From Sphingopyxis sp. OPL5 (GTDB lineage: Bacteria > Pseudomonadota > Alphaproteobacteria > Sphingomonadales > Sphingomonadaceae), in contig NZ_CP060725.1 in assembly GCF_003797775.2 (NCBI RefSeq), positions 1,792,001-1,856,000 of the forward strand: DNA of 64,000 nucleotides. Direction: 5' to 3'. Below are positions 24,707-35,961 of this stretch, piece after piece. A model generated the notes under the pieces. That model made no database searches and was not told where the DNA came from. It worked only from the letters and a program-made list of their open reading frames with translations. The position numbers were made by a program, and so were the translations under genes. The stretch's first letter is position 1; every line of letters begins with the position of its first letter.

Positions 24707-26146
24707 TCATTCGGCGGCGGCTTCGCCCAGCCGCCGGATATTCTCCATGTGGCGCGACCGGCTGATCGGATAATAGGCAAGGCAGATGATCGCGATCGTG
24801 GTCGCGACCGACAGCGTGACGATATAGATGGTCGCCAGCCCCGAAAGCGCGTCGGCGTCGACCTGGCCGGGCTGGGCATTGTCGGGGAAACCGACGAAGG
24901 CCAGCAGCAGCCCCGCGAGCATGATCCCCATGCCCGATATCGCCTTGTTGACCATGGTGGCGGCGGAAAACAGCAGGCCTTCGGAACGGCGCCCGGTCTC
25001 GAGCTGGATTTGGTCGGTCACGTCGGCGACCATCGACACCGCCAATATGCCGCCGGCGATCGTCGTCATCATATAAAAGGCGAATTGGCCCATCAGCAGC
25101 CACAGCAGCAGCGGGTCGCCATTGCACGGAAACAGACCGGCGAGGCGCAGCGCCAGCGGCAATACGCTCGACACCAGCCCTAGCCCGAACATCAGCATCG
25201 CCGCGGGCTTCTTGCCGAAGCGCGCCGACAGCGGCAGCACGACGACGAAGGCGAGCAGGATGCCGACAACCGCGGTCGACGCGACGGTGGCGATCTGGCT
25301 GGCGCTGAGTTCCCAGAAATAGGTCGAGAAATAGACCGACAGCGACAGGCTGAGCCCCGACGCCACCGCAAAGAACAGGCTGGCGAGCAGGATCGAGATA
25401 TAGGCCGGATGCACCAGCACCCCCAGCATTTCGCGCAGCATCCGTCCGATCGGAACCTTGACGGCTGGCGGCGGCGGCGGGCGTTTCAGCACCTCCTTCT
25501 GCGTCCCCAGCGACGAGATCAGCACCGACAGCATCATGATCGCCGCCGCCACCCAGGCATAGGTGACATAACCGCCGGCGTTGAGGTGACCGACCGGCTG
25601 CGCCGCCGTCGGTTGCAGGAAATAGCCGAAGGTCACGACCGTCATCGCGATGCCGCCGCACACGCCGAAGAAAAAGCGCGCCGCGACCAGCTTGGTGCGC
25701 TCGTCATAGTCGCTGGTGAATTCGGCGAGCAGCGCGGTCGACGGAATTTCATACAGGCTGATCGAAAAGCGCACGAGGATCGCGGTGGCGACGAGCCACG
25801 CGAACTGCGCCCCCCGCGCCATCTCGGGCGGCATCCAGAGCAGCAGGTAGAAGAGCGCGATGGGCAGCGCTGCCGCATACATGAAGGGGTGCCGCCGCCC
25901 CCAGCGGGTGCGGACATTGTCCGAATATTGTCCCAGCAGCGGATCGAACAGCGCATCGGCGATCATCGCGATCATGATCGCCGATCCGACCCAGGCCGCC
26001 GGAAGCCCGACGACCTGGTTGTAGAACAGCATCAACAGCGCGTTGAAACCATGATCCTTGATCCCGAAGGCGATCGTGCCCGACCCATAGAGCAGCCGCG
26101 TCTTCAGCGGCAGCGTATCGGCAGGGCGTGCGTCGATCTTTCCCAC
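24707..26146 (-). CDS. GPH-family (MelB-type) sugar:cation symporter
   Basis: 479 residues with about 12 membrane helices. The MFS_2/GPH signature is DALFDPLLGQYSDNVRTRWG followed by RRHPFM in the loop after helix 2. Members carry glycosides, pentosides or hexuronides with Na or H. The start is 9 nt after the stop of the TonB receptor at 26156, so the two are one operon. With the GH29 fucosidase across the divergent gap this suggests uptake of a fucose-containing glycoside (inference). Confidence 0.87.
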   Translation of the reverse strand: MGKIDARPADTLPLKTRLLYGSGTIAFGIKDHGFNALLMLFYNQVVGLPAAWVGSAIMIAMIADALFDPLLGQYSDNVRTRWGRRHPFMYAAALPIALFYLLLWMPPEMARGAQFAWLVATAILVRFSISLYEIPSTALLAEFTSDYDERTKLVAARFFFGVCGGIAMTVVTFGYFLQPTAAQPVGHLNAGGYVTYAWVAAAIMMLSVLISSLGTQKEVLKRPPPPPAVKVPIGRMLREMLGVLVHPAYISILLASLFFAVASGLSLSLSVYFSTYFWELSASQIATVASTAVVGILLAFVVVLPLSARFGKKPAAMLMFGLGLVSSVLPLALRLAGLFPCNGDPLLLWLLMGQFAFYMMTTIAGGILAVSMVADVTDQIQLETGRRSEGLLFSAATMVNKAISGMGIMLAGLLLAFVGFPDNAQPGQVDADALSGLATIYIVTLSVATTIAIICLAYYPISRSRHMENIRRLGEAAAE

Positions 26147-26155
26147 GCGGGCGGC

Positions 26156-28690
<2,535 letters not shown>

Positions 28691-29176
28691 ACCACGCCTC
28701 TCCCGCCGCCAGCGATCCTGCTGGTCGATTATTGGCGCGACGGGACCGCTGATGCGGCCCCCCGCTATGTACGGCGAATGCCGGTTCGGCATCCCCCCGG
28801 GCCATTGTTAGAGGTGTTTTATATATTAGTCTATAATCATATATCGAACATATATGGTCTGGCGAGAGAGGTGGTGGGTTCAGCCTGCGCGCGCGGATTT
28901 CCGCGCCCTTCCGATAGCACCCTATCCCTTTGGCAAGACGGGACGCGATCGCCCGAGCGATTTCGGGTTTCGCTCACATCGCAAATATGGAATATATTTT
29001 TCTACTATCATAGAATCAACTGAGCCGGACCGCCCGCGCGCGGATCGGCGAACGCCATCGCCGCGAAAAGGCGAGGCAGGTGGGAGAAGCAGGATGGATG
29101 GATTTCGCCGAACGGATCGGGGCCTGTCTGGTCGCACAGGCGCGAGCGTATGCGACGCCCGCGGAGGCCGCACCTG
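28691..29176. other. Divergent regulatory region with AT-rich inverted repeat
   Basis: About 490 bases between the TonB receptor and the fucosidase gene with no convincing gene. Its centre is unusually AT-rich and holds a perfect inverted repeat CATATAT-CGAAC-ATATATG (28838-28856), a good operator candidate for the glycan locus. A 27-codon ORF (29094-29177) ends on the fucosidase ATG (TGATG) and might couple translation, but I do not call it a gene. Confidence 0.55.
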
Positions 29177-30628
29177 ATGGCCTCGACCGATCATGCGCTG
29201 GCCGAACTCAACGCGCGCCCCGTCCCCGACTGGTATCACGACGCGAAGTTCGGGATTTTTATCCACTGGGGCGCCTTCGCCATCCCCGGTTTCGCGCCCC
29301 GCCTCGGCTCGATCGGCGAAGCCTTCGCCAAGGATTATGACCGCGCGGTCGCGATGGTCCCCTATACCGAATGGTATTGTAACGCGATCAAGGTGCCCGG
29401 AACGCCTTCGGCCGAATTCCACCGAACGCATTATGGCGATGCGCCCTATGAGGATTTTAAGCAGCCGTTCGAGGCGGGACTCAAGCATTGGGATCCCGCC
29501 GCCTGGGCCGAGGCGTTTCGCGATGCCGGCGCGCGCTACGTCGTGCTCGTCACCAAGCATCACGACGGGCTTTGCCTGTGGCCCAGCGGGGTCGCGAACC
29601 GGCACCAGGCGGGCTGGACCACCGAACGCGACATCGTCGGCGAACTCGCCGCCGCGGTGCGCGCCGCCGGGTTGCGCTTCGGGGTCTATTATTCGGGCGG
29701 GATCGACTGGACCTTCAACCGGCGGCCGCTGCGCACGCTCGGCGACTTCATCGCCTCGACGCCCGGCGGCGACTATCCCGCCTATGCGATGGCGCAGGTG
29801 CGCGAACTGATCGACCGTTACGAACCGTCGGTGCTGTGGAACGACATCAGCTGGCCGACGCGGCCCGGGCCGCTGTACCGGCTGTTCGCCGACTATTATC
29901 GCGCGGTTCCCGAAGGCGTGGTCAACGATCGCTGGGTGGCGACCAGCCTCCAGCGCGACCTGCTCAAGATTCCGCTGGTGCGGCGCTATCTCGACCGCAA
30001 GCTCAAGGCCGCGGTCGGCCGGCAGAGCGGCGAGGAATCCAAGGGCATCATCCCGCCCGAAATTCCGCACAGCGATTTCCGGACCCCCGAATATGCCGCC
30101 TTCGCCGAAATCCAGGTCAAGAAGTGGGAAGCGACGCGCGGCATGAGCCACAGCTTCGGCTTCAACCGCAACGACGACGAGGCCGATTACGCCGGCGCCG
30201 ATACGCTGATCCATGACTTCATCGATGCCGTATCGCGCAACGGCAACCTGCTGCTCAACGTCGGCCCGCGCGCGACCGATGCCGCGATCCCCGACGAACA
30301 GCTTCGCCGGTTGAGGCAATTCGGCGCATGGCTGCGCGCGAACGGCGACGCCATCTATGGCACCCGGCCGTGGACACGATCGGATGGCGAGACCGAATGC
30401 GGGCTGGCTGTGCGCTTCACCGCTACGCCGGAGCGCGTGAATCTGATCGTCAAGGGACCGGTGGCGTCGACCCGGCTGGTGATCCGGAACCTGCCCCTGT
30501 CGGGCGAGGCTGTTCGCCTGGACGATGGCAGCCCCGTCACGCTCGAGCCGCGCGGACCCGATCTGCTGCTGACCTTCGCCGGCCCTTGCGTCGACACGGT
30601 CGCGACGACCGTTGCCGTCGCGACATAG
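29177..30628 (+). CDS. Alpha-L-fucosidase, GH29
   Basis: 483 residues. GH29 hallmarks are KFGIFIHWGAFAIP near the N-terminus, the substrate-binding His pair in VTKHHDGLCLW, and PSVLWNDISWP with the Asp nucleophile. SRNGNLLLNVGP closes the catalytic barrel and a small beta-sandwich follows. It removes terminal alpha-L-fucose. No clear signal peptide is seen, so it may be cytoplasmic and act on imported fucosides, which fits the GPH symporter and TonB receptor nearby. The ATG at 29177 directly precedes the conserved WYHDAKFG region. Confidence 0.92.
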   Translation: MASTDHALAELNARPVPDWYHDAKFGIFIHWGAFAIPGFAPRLGSIGEAFAKDYDRAVAMVPYTEWYCNAIKVPGTPSAEFHRTHYGDAPYEDFKQPFEAGLKHWDPAAWAEAFRDAGARYVVLVTKHHDGLCLWPSGVANRHQAGWTTERDIVGELAAAVRAAGLRFGVYYSGGIDWTFNRRPLRTLGDFIASTPGGDYPAYAMAQVRELIDRYEPSVLWNDISWPTRPGPLYRLFADYYRAVPEGVVNDRWVATSLQRDLLKIPLVRRYLDRKLKAAVGRQSGEESKGIIPPEIPHSDFRTPEYAAFAEIQVKKWEATRGMSHSFGFNRNDDEADYAGADTLIHDFIDAVSRNGNLLLNVGPRATDAAIPDEQLRRLRQFGAWLRANGDAIYGTRPWTRSDGETECGLAVRFTATPERVNLIVKGPVASTRLVIRNLPLSGEAVRLDDGSPVTLEPRGPDLLLTFAGPCVDTVATTVAVAT

Positions 30629-30764
30629 TCCCAGGCCATCGACGCGTTGGTCGCCTCCGTCCCCTTGCCGCCTCAAGCGCTGCGGATGACCGCTTCCTGT
30701 CACGCGGCGGAGGGCATCCGCCAGCCTGTCAGGCTGGCGTCAGCCAGACCGTCCTAGACCCGTC

Positions 30765-30794
30765 GCCGGTCCTTGCAGGGCCGGCATTTTCTTT
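30765..30794 (+). terminator. Terminator downstream of the fucosidase
   Basis: An imperfect stem GCCGG-T-CC / GG-G-CCGGC followed by ATTTTCTTT, 137 bp after the stop. A second hairpin, GCCAGCCTG/CAGGCTGGC at 30720-30738, precedes it and may assist. Confidence 0.6.
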
Positions 30795-30921
30795 GGCGCG
30801 ACGTTCGCGCCGCTGCCCATCCCCGGGCACCGACCTTCATGGCGGACCGACTGGCATGCCCGACGGTCCGCCATCATTTTCATAATATATATAACGACTT
30901 AACTGTCATTTTCCTTTCCTC

Positions 30922-30938
30922 CGACAGCTTGCCGACAG
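30922..30938 (+). promoter_or_regulatory. CGACAG direct-repeat box (weak member)
   Basis: CGACAG-CTTGC-CGACAG upstream of the lipoprotein gene at 31012. The hexamers and 5-nt spacing match the boxes at 31958, 32781, 54113, 56341 and 57784, but the sequence 10 nt downstream (CAGCGT) is a poor -10. The rest of the 30629-31011 gap shows only the terminators listed and an AT-rich patch at 30883-30902. Confidence 0.5.
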
Positions 30939-31011
30939 GAAAGGCTGCCAGCGTGATGCCGCTCGCGACCGTGTGACACGGCGCGCTATCGTTGGAAGAG
31001 GAGTGATGGAA

Positions 31012-31779
31012 ATGCGGACATTCACGCGGCGCACGGCAATGCTGACCGGTGCGATGATGAGCCTGATGCTGGTGGCGGGCTGTTCGGGCGGCAAGGATGC
31101 CGCCGACACGAAGGCCGAGCCGGCCAGCGTCGAAGTCGACAGCGGCCCCGCCTATGCGCTGATCACCCAGCCGGTGGGCAAGACGGCGCCCGCCGACTAT
31201 GTCGCGCAACTGTCGGCGGCAAAAAAGGCCGGTGCAACCGTGTTGCTGCTCCGCTCGAAGCCGAGCGTCGAGGGGCCGGAGGGCTTCGCCAGCCTCGCGG
31301 TCGTCACCTTCCCCGACGGCAGCGCCTATGACGCCTGGTCAAAGGATGCCGCGGCCAAGCTCGGCAAGGATTTGCTACTCCGCCGCGCCGACCTGCTCGT
31401 CGATGCGCGCGCCAAAACGGCCGATCCGAAGGCCGCCTATGTCGTCAGCCATTATGAGGCGCTGGTCCCCGCCGACGCCTACACCGGCTACACCAAGGCC
31501 TATATCAGCCCGAACATGGACGGGCAGAAGGCCGGCGGCGTGATGACCGGCTACGCCATGTATTATGAGCGCGAGCCCGTTCCCGGCGTCAAGGGCAACC
31601 GCACGATCCTCGTGAAGCAATATGTCGACGAAGCCGCCTTCGGAAAGAGCGAGGCGATCAAGGAAAAGAACAAGCTCGAACTGCTCAAGAACCCCGAGTG
31701 GAAAAAGATCAACGACACCAAGGAGACGATCCGCAAGGATATCTCGGGCACCCTCGCCCTTCCCGAAACGGTCGACTGA
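31012..31779 (+). CDS. Lipoprotein homologous to the extra domain of the 44099 binding protein
   Basis: 255 residues. A lipobox (MLVAGCSG) gives a lipid-anchored periplasmic or outer-membrane protein. The mature part matches the N-terminal ~215 residues of the PBP gene at 44099-45835 along its length: FPDGSAYDAWSKDAAAKLGK aligns with FPTEGSYQAWVREGQPKLAA, and GYTKAYISPNMDGQKAGGVM with GYIKPLMDGQIAGKLLM. Both contain an internal two-fold pattern suggesting a ferredoxin-like domain pair. No function is known to me. ATG 31012 is preferred over 31006 because GAGGAG is then 8 nt upstream. It carries a weak copy of the direct-repeat box. Confidence 0.75.
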   Translation: MRTFTRRTAMLTGAMMSLMLVAGCSGGKDAADTKAEPASVEVDSGPAYALITQPVGKTAPADYVAQLSAAKKAGATVLLLRSKPSVEGPEGFASLAVVTFPDGSAYDAWSKDAAAKLGKDLLLRRADLLVDARAKTADPKAAYVVSHYEALVPADAYTGYTKAYISPNMDGQKAGGVMTGYAMYYEREPVPGVKGNRTILVKQYVDEAAFGKSEAIKEKNKLELLKNPEWKKINDTKETIRKDISGTLALPETVD

Positions 31780-31957
31780 CCGGGGCGGATGCGCGCCGTC
31801 TGGGGAGGCGGCGCGCATCCCCTCACCCTCCGCCGAGGCCTGTGCGACACCCGCTACTCCGCCCCGGTTGGCGGCTCCCCGCCATCGCAGGCGACATCTC
31901 AGGAGCGCGCGGCCGCCCGGCCACCAAAGTCGAGCGGCGCCGAATATGCGGCACGAT

Positions 31958-31990
31958 TGACGGGTTACTGACAGTTTCGCATCCTACCAG
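31958..31990 (+). promoter_or_regulatory. TGAC(A/G)G direct-repeat box with -10, TauE/SafE gene
   Basis: TGACGG-GTTAC-TGACAG, then exactly 10 nt, then TACCAG as -10, about 50 nt before the ATG at 32040. Same geometry as the boxes at 32781, 54113, 56325 and 57768. The rest of 31780-31957 shows nothing I can name. Confidence 0.65.
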
Positions 31991-32039
31991 CCGGCCATGG
32001 TTGCGATTGCAACCATCGGAAAGCGGAAAGCGAGGAACT

Positions 32040-32783
32040 ATGCAGGTCGGCGCGCTCATCGTGATTGCGGCGTTCCTGACCTCCATTCTCTCGGGCATTT
32101 TCGGCATGGCGGGCGGCCTGATCTTCATGGGCCTGCTCGCCTGGCTGCTGCCGGTGACGGTCGCGCTGGCGCTCCACGGCCTGATCCAGTTCGCTTCCAA
32201 CCTGTGGCGCGTCGTGCTGCACCGCCGGCATGTCGTCTGGCCGGTGCTGCTGTGGTTCGGGATCGGCGCGGTCGCGGCGATCGGCGTCTTCTCGCTCGTC
32301 ATTTTCACGCCGACGAAATTCTATGTCTTCCTGGGGCTCGGCCTGTTGCCGGTCCTCGTCTGGTTGCCCGAACGCTGGATGCCGCTCGACGCGACCCGTC
32401 GCGTCCATGCCGTCGGCGGGGGCTTCGTCTCGACCGGGCTGTCGCTCGTTTCGGGCGTGTCGGGTCCGGTCACCGACCTCCTCTTCATCAACACCCGGTT
32501 GAACCGGTATCAGGTCGTCGCGACCAAGGCGGTGATGCAGGCGATCGGCCATGCGTCGAAGGTCATCGTCTATGGCGGCGTGCTGCTCGGCGTCGCGGCG
32601 CGCGAGGCGATCCCCCTGCCCGTCTCCGCGCTCGCGATCCTCGCGTCGATGGCGGGCATCATGGTCGGCGGCGTGATTCTCGACCGGATCAGCGACGCGC
32701 ATTTCCGCGCCGGCCGGCGCTGGATCGTCACGATCGTCGGCGCGACCTTCCTGATCCAGGCGGCGCAGATCGCCTTGGCCTGA
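32040..32783 (+). CDS. TauE/SafE-family membrane transporter
   Basis: 247 residues, about eight hydrophobic helices. The repeated small-residue segments GIFGMAGGLIFMGLL and SGVSGPVTDLLFINT are the two halves typical of TauE/SafE anion exporters/importers. The family moves sulfite, sulfonates or other organic acids; the substrate here is unknown. It is preceded by a member of the direct-repeat regulon, and its stop codon is part of the next box, which drives the beta-propeller gene. Confidence 0.85.
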   Translation: MQVGALIVIAAFLTSILSGIFGMAGGLIFMGLLAWLLPVTVALALHGLIQFASNLWRVVLHRRHVVWPVLLWFGIGAVAAIGVFSLVIFTPTKFYVFLGLGLLPVLVWLPERWMPLDATRRVHAVGGGFVSTGLSLVSGVSGPVTDLLFINTRLNRYQVVATKAVMQAIGHASKVIVYGGVLLGVAAREAIPLPVSALAILASMAGIMVGGVILDRISDAHFRAGRRWIVTIVGATFLIQAAQIALA

Positions 32784-32813
32784 CAGCGGGGTGACAGGCC
32801 GCCCCGGTAAAAT
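32781..32813 (+). promoter_or_regulatory. TGACAG direct-repeat box with -10, beta-propeller gene
   Basis: TGACAG-CGGGG-TGACAG, 10 nt, then TAAAAT. It is the best copy of the motif in the window. The first TGA is also the stop codon of the TauE/SafE gene. Read on the other strand it is CTGTCA-N5-CTGTCA, the spacing of a Pho box. Confidence 0.72.
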
Positions 32814-32841
32814 GGACCGAAACCAAAATGGGAGACGGTCT

Positions 32842-33897
32842 ATGAAATTTCGCATATCCATGGCGCTTGCGGGCGTCGCGGCGATCGCTGCACCGGCGTT
32901 CGCCGCCGAGCCGATCTACACGCTCGAAAAAGCGGTCACGCTGCCCAGCAGCGACAGCGACTGGGACTATATCAAGCTCGAACCGCACAGCCCGCGCCTG
33001 TTCATCGCGCGCCGCAAGGACGGGCTGACGGTGTTCGACATCAAGACGCAAAAGGTCGTCGGCCAGGTCGAAAACTCGGTCGGCGCCAACGGCCCGCTGC
33101 TGCTGCCGCAGTTCAACCGCGGTTATGTCGCGATGACCGACGGCTCGCTGCTCAGCTTCGAACTCAAATCGCTGAAGGTGCTGGATCGCATCCCGCTCGC
33201 TAAGGACGGCGGGCTCAACGGCGTCGTCTATGATGCCGCGACCAAGCGCATCCACGCCGTCGTCGGCTCGCGCCAGGCCGAGTCGGCCTGGTTCACGCTC
33301 GATGCGGCGACGGGCAAATTGCTGTCGACCAAGGTCTTCCCGTTCAAGAAGATGGACGACCCCTCGCCCGACGGCAAAGGCCATCTCTTTGCTCCCGCGC
33401 GCTACGACAAGATATTGATGCAGCTCGATTCGGCGACGCTCGCCGAACAGGCACGCTGGAACGTCGATTGCGAACAGGTCGTCGCGGTCGAATATCAGGC
33501 GCACACCGACCGCATCCTGATCGGCTGCCGCGGCGACAAGCCGGTGTTCCTCGCGCTCGACGCCAGGACCGGCGCCGAAGTCGCACGCGTGCCGATCGGC
33601 AAGGGCATCGACGGCATGGGGGTCGACGAGGTGCGCCACCGCATCGTCACGACCAATGGCGGCGACAGCTCGATGACCGTGATCGAACAGGCGGGGCCCG
33701 ACAGTTACAAGCTGCTCGGCAATATCCAGACCCGCCCGCAGGCGCGCGTGATGCAGCTCGACGAGGCCAGCGGCCGGGTGTTCACCGTCACCGCCGACGC
33801 GACCTTTGCCGCCCCCGACGCCAAGGGCGTCGCGGCGCCGACCTTTCATCCGAACAGCTTTGTCGTGATGACCTACAAGCCCGACGGCACACGCTGA
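32842..33897 (+). CDS. Periplasmic YVTN/NHL-type beta-propeller protein
   Basis: 351 residues. Signal peptide MKFRISMALAGVAAIAAPAF...A, then repeated blades of the type DYIKLEPHSPRLFIARR.DGLTVFDI and GMGVDEVRHRIVTTNGG, giving a six- or seven-bladed propeller. Such proteins are often binding or scaffold proteins of transport loci. It ends 7 nt from the convergent stop of the last PBP gene, facing the array. Its promoter carries the direct-repeat box, linking it to the same regulon. Confidence 0.8.
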   Translation: MKFRISMALAGVAAIAAPAFAAEPIYTLEKAVTLPSSDSDWDYIKLEPHSPRLFIARRKDGLTVFDIKTQKVVGQVENSVGANGPLLLPQFNRGYVAMTDGSLLSFELKSLKVLDRIPLAKDGGLNGVVYDAATKRIHAVVGSRQAESAWFTLDAATGKLLSTKVFPFKKMDDPSPDGKGHLFAPARYDKILMQLDSATLAEQARWNVDCEQVVAVEYQAHTDRILIGCRGDKPVFLALDARTGAEVARVPIGKGIDGMGVDEVRHRIVTTNGGDSSMTVIEQAGPDSYKLLGNIQTRPQARVMQLDEASGRVFTVTADATFAAPDAKGVAAPTFHPNSFVVMTYKPDGTR

Positions 33898-33904
33898 GGG
33901 CGCA

Positions 33905-34885
33905 TCAGCCGAGGGCCGCGCGGGCTTCCTGCGCGGCCCCGGCTGACAGCGGCAGATAGTCGCTCGCCCGTCCCGCGATCGCCTGCGCCTCGGGCGTCAG
34001 CATGAAGCGGAGGAAGGCGAGCGTTTCGGGGTGGACGGGCGTCTTCGCCGGCGCCGCATGATAAGCCTGCACCGTGCGGCCGAGCGGATAGGTGCCCGCG
34101 CCGACCGACGCCGCATCGGGCAACAGCGCAATCCCGTTGGCGCCGATCAGCGGCAGCGTCTTGATCTCTTTCCCGGCGATCCCGATGCCAAGGCCGGCGG
34201 GATCGCGCGCCAGCGCGCGGCGCATCGCGATGGCCGCCTCGGCTTCGGCCTTCGCCGGGCGCGGCGGCACCGTATATTCGCGCAGGCGCGGCCATGCCAT
34301 GCGGTTGCTGCCGTTCAGCACCGCCGCGCGGAAGAAGCGGCCGCTGCCGCTCTCGGCCTCGGGCGCGTAGAGATGGATCGGCCGGTCGCGCCACGCGCCG
34401 TCGAGGCCCAGGTCGCCCCACGTCCGTGCCTGCTGCGCCCCGTCGCCGAATGCCGCGGCGAGCCCGTCGATGCTGATCGAGGCGAGCGGATTGCTCCGAT
34501 GCACCATCGCCGCCAGTGCGGGCGAGCGCCCCGGCGTCGCGACGCTGCCACCCAGCACCGCGACGCCCCTGGGCCGGAAGCGATAAATCCATTCGAAGGC
34601 CTGGATTTCGGGCTTGGTCGCCTCGCGCCCGATCAGCGCGATGTCACAGGTCGCCGCATAGAGATTGGCCATCGCGACATCGCTGCCCGCCATCGCGACG
34701 TCGACCCTGATCGCGGGATTGGCGGTCTCGAAGGCTCGCTTCCACGCCGCGACGACCGGCATCATGCCTGCCGTCCCCGCCAGCCGGACACGTCCGGGCA
34801 GGCCATGCACCGGCGGCGGCAGCGTCGAGGCCCAGGCGGTCGCCGGGAGCAGCGCCAGCGCGGACAGGAGTTGGCGGCGCCTCAT
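33905..34885 (-). CDS. PstS-like periplasmic binding protein, array gene 10 (minimal type)
   Basis: 326 residues, signal MRRRQLLSALALLPATAWA. The PBP core is VRLAGTAGMMPVVAAWKRAF, GSDVAMANLYAATCDIALIG, VHRSNPLASISIDGLAAAFG, RTWGDLGLDGAWRDRPIHLY and a C-terminal FLRFMLTPEAQAIAGRASDY. It lacks the insertions of the larger members and is closest to array gene 7 (38128-37157) in layout. Its ATG overlaps the preceding stop (ATGA). Last gene of the array; part of the second copy of the trio. Confidence 0.85.
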   Translation of the reverse strand: MRRRQLLSALALLPATAWASTLPPPVHGLPGRVRLAGTAGMMPVVAAWKRAFETANPAIRVDVAMAGSDVAMANLYAATCDIALIGREATKPEIQAFEWIYRFRPRGVAVLGGSVATPGRSPALAAMVHRSNPLASISIDGLAAAFGDGAQQARTWGDLGLDGAWRDRPIHLYAPEAESGSGRFFRAAVLNGSNRMAWPRLREYTVPPRPAKAEAEAAIAMRRALARDPAGLGIGIAGKEIKTLPLIGANGIALLPDAASVGAGTYPLGRTVQAYHAAPAKTPVHPETLAFLRFMLTPEAQAIAGRASDYLPLSAGAAQEARAALG

Positions 34886-35961
34886 TTCACTTTCCCCAGC
34901 TCGTGCGTCAGCGTCCTGGCGCTGAGCGGCAGGTAACCGCTATGGTCGATCAATATGCGCTGGCCCTCGCGGCTCAGCAGGAAGCGCAGGAACTCGCGCT
35001 GCGCAGGATCCATCTTCTGGCCCGGGGGGACGTCGACATAGGCGGGGATGATCCGGATCAGCGGATAGCTGCGGTCGATCAGCGTCTCAGGCGTCGCATC
35101 GACGAACGGCCCCTTGGCGTCCCAGGCGAGCGGCAGCGCGCGGACGTCGGGATGCTTGTAGCGGATGTTCGAGATCGCGATGCCGGTGCGGTCGGTCGCC
35201 AGCGCATCGACGATCCGCTGGCCATGATCATATTGGGTGCCGTCGGGACGTTGCTGATGCTCATATTCGCGCATCGCGCCGTTCCAGCGGTGGCTGTCCT
35301 CGAGCACGCGTTCACGGAAGAACAGCCCGAAATCGACATCGGTCTTCCAGCCATAGGGGATGATCGCGGCATCGCGCCACGCCTCGCCCAGCCCGAGCTG
35401 CCCCCAGCGCCGCACCTGCCCGCCGCCGCGCCGCCCTTCCTCGCCGAAGATCGCGTCGAGCTGCTTCAGCGTCAGCCCTTTGATCGGATTGTCGCGGTGG
35501 ACGAAGATCATATGGGCATAGTCGTAGAAATTGACGTCGACGCTGCCGTTCGCGACCTCGATGCCGGTCGGGTCATAGCCCTTGGCACGGCGGAAGGCGC
35601 GGAGCGCGGCGGGGCTGATTTCCTCGCCCAATATGGCGATGTCGCCGGTGCCGCTGTAGAGCGACCCGATCGCCGAGGCGGTGCCGTACATGCGGTTTTC
35701 GAATTTTACCTCGGGCTGGTGCTTCGCGAATTCGGCGATCCAGGTCGCCAGCAATTGCCCCATGAAGTCGCGCTTGAAACTGCCATGCCCCCAGATGCGC
35801 AGCGTGCCCGTCACGCGCTCCTGCGGTCGATAGGCCGGAAGCCCGTCGACGAAGGCCAGCGCGGGGTGATCCGCACCGAGCAGGTGTGTCGTGCTTTCGG
35901 CCTGCGCGGGGCCGGCGAACAGCGTCGCAAAAGCGAGGAACAGGGCAAGCGGGCGCCGCAT
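34882..35961 (-). CDS. PstS-like periplasmic binding protein, array gene 9 (WGHG type)
   Basis: 359 residues with signal MRRPLALFLAFATLFAGPAQA. The core opens GTLRIWGHGSFKRDFMGQLL and has GTASAIGSLYSGTGDIAILG EEISP, FVHRDNPIKGLTLKQLDAIFG, VRRWGQLGLGEAWRDAAIIP and FLRFLLSREGQRILIDHSGY. The WGHG start and the EEI-P segment are shared only with array gene 6 (39231-38125), its counterpart in the first trio. The start overlaps the previous stop by 1 nt (TGATG). Confidence 0.86.
   Translation of the reverse strand: MRRPLALFLAFATLFAGPAQAESTTHLLGADHPALAFVDGLPAYRPQERVTGTLRIWGHGSFKRDFMGQLLATWIAEFAKHQPEVKFENRMYGTASAIGSLYSGTGDIAILGEEISPAALRAFRRAKGYDPTGIEVANGSVDVNFYDYAHMIFVHRDNPIKGLTLKQLDAIFGEEGRRGGGQVRRWGQLGLGEAWRDAAIIPYGWKTDVDFGLFFRERVLEDSHRWNGAMREYEHQQRPDGTQYDHGQRIVDALATDRTGIAISNIRYKHPDVRALPLAWDAKGPFVDATPETLIDRSYPLIRIIPAYVDVPPGQKMDPAQREFLRFLLSREGQRILIDHSGYLPLSARTLTHELGKVK

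Noticed and set aside
28854..29177. A 107-codon ORF upstream of the fucosidase
   Set aside because: Starts inside the AT-rich palindrome, has no ribosome site at its start and an unlikely composition. At most its last 27 codons could be a coupling leader.
31012..33897. Direct assignment of the YGACAG boxes as PhoB sites
   Set aside because: The half-site and spacing agree with a Pho box, but orientation toward the promoter is opposite to the E. coli arrangement and the nearest regulators are TctD- and QseB-like. Left open.
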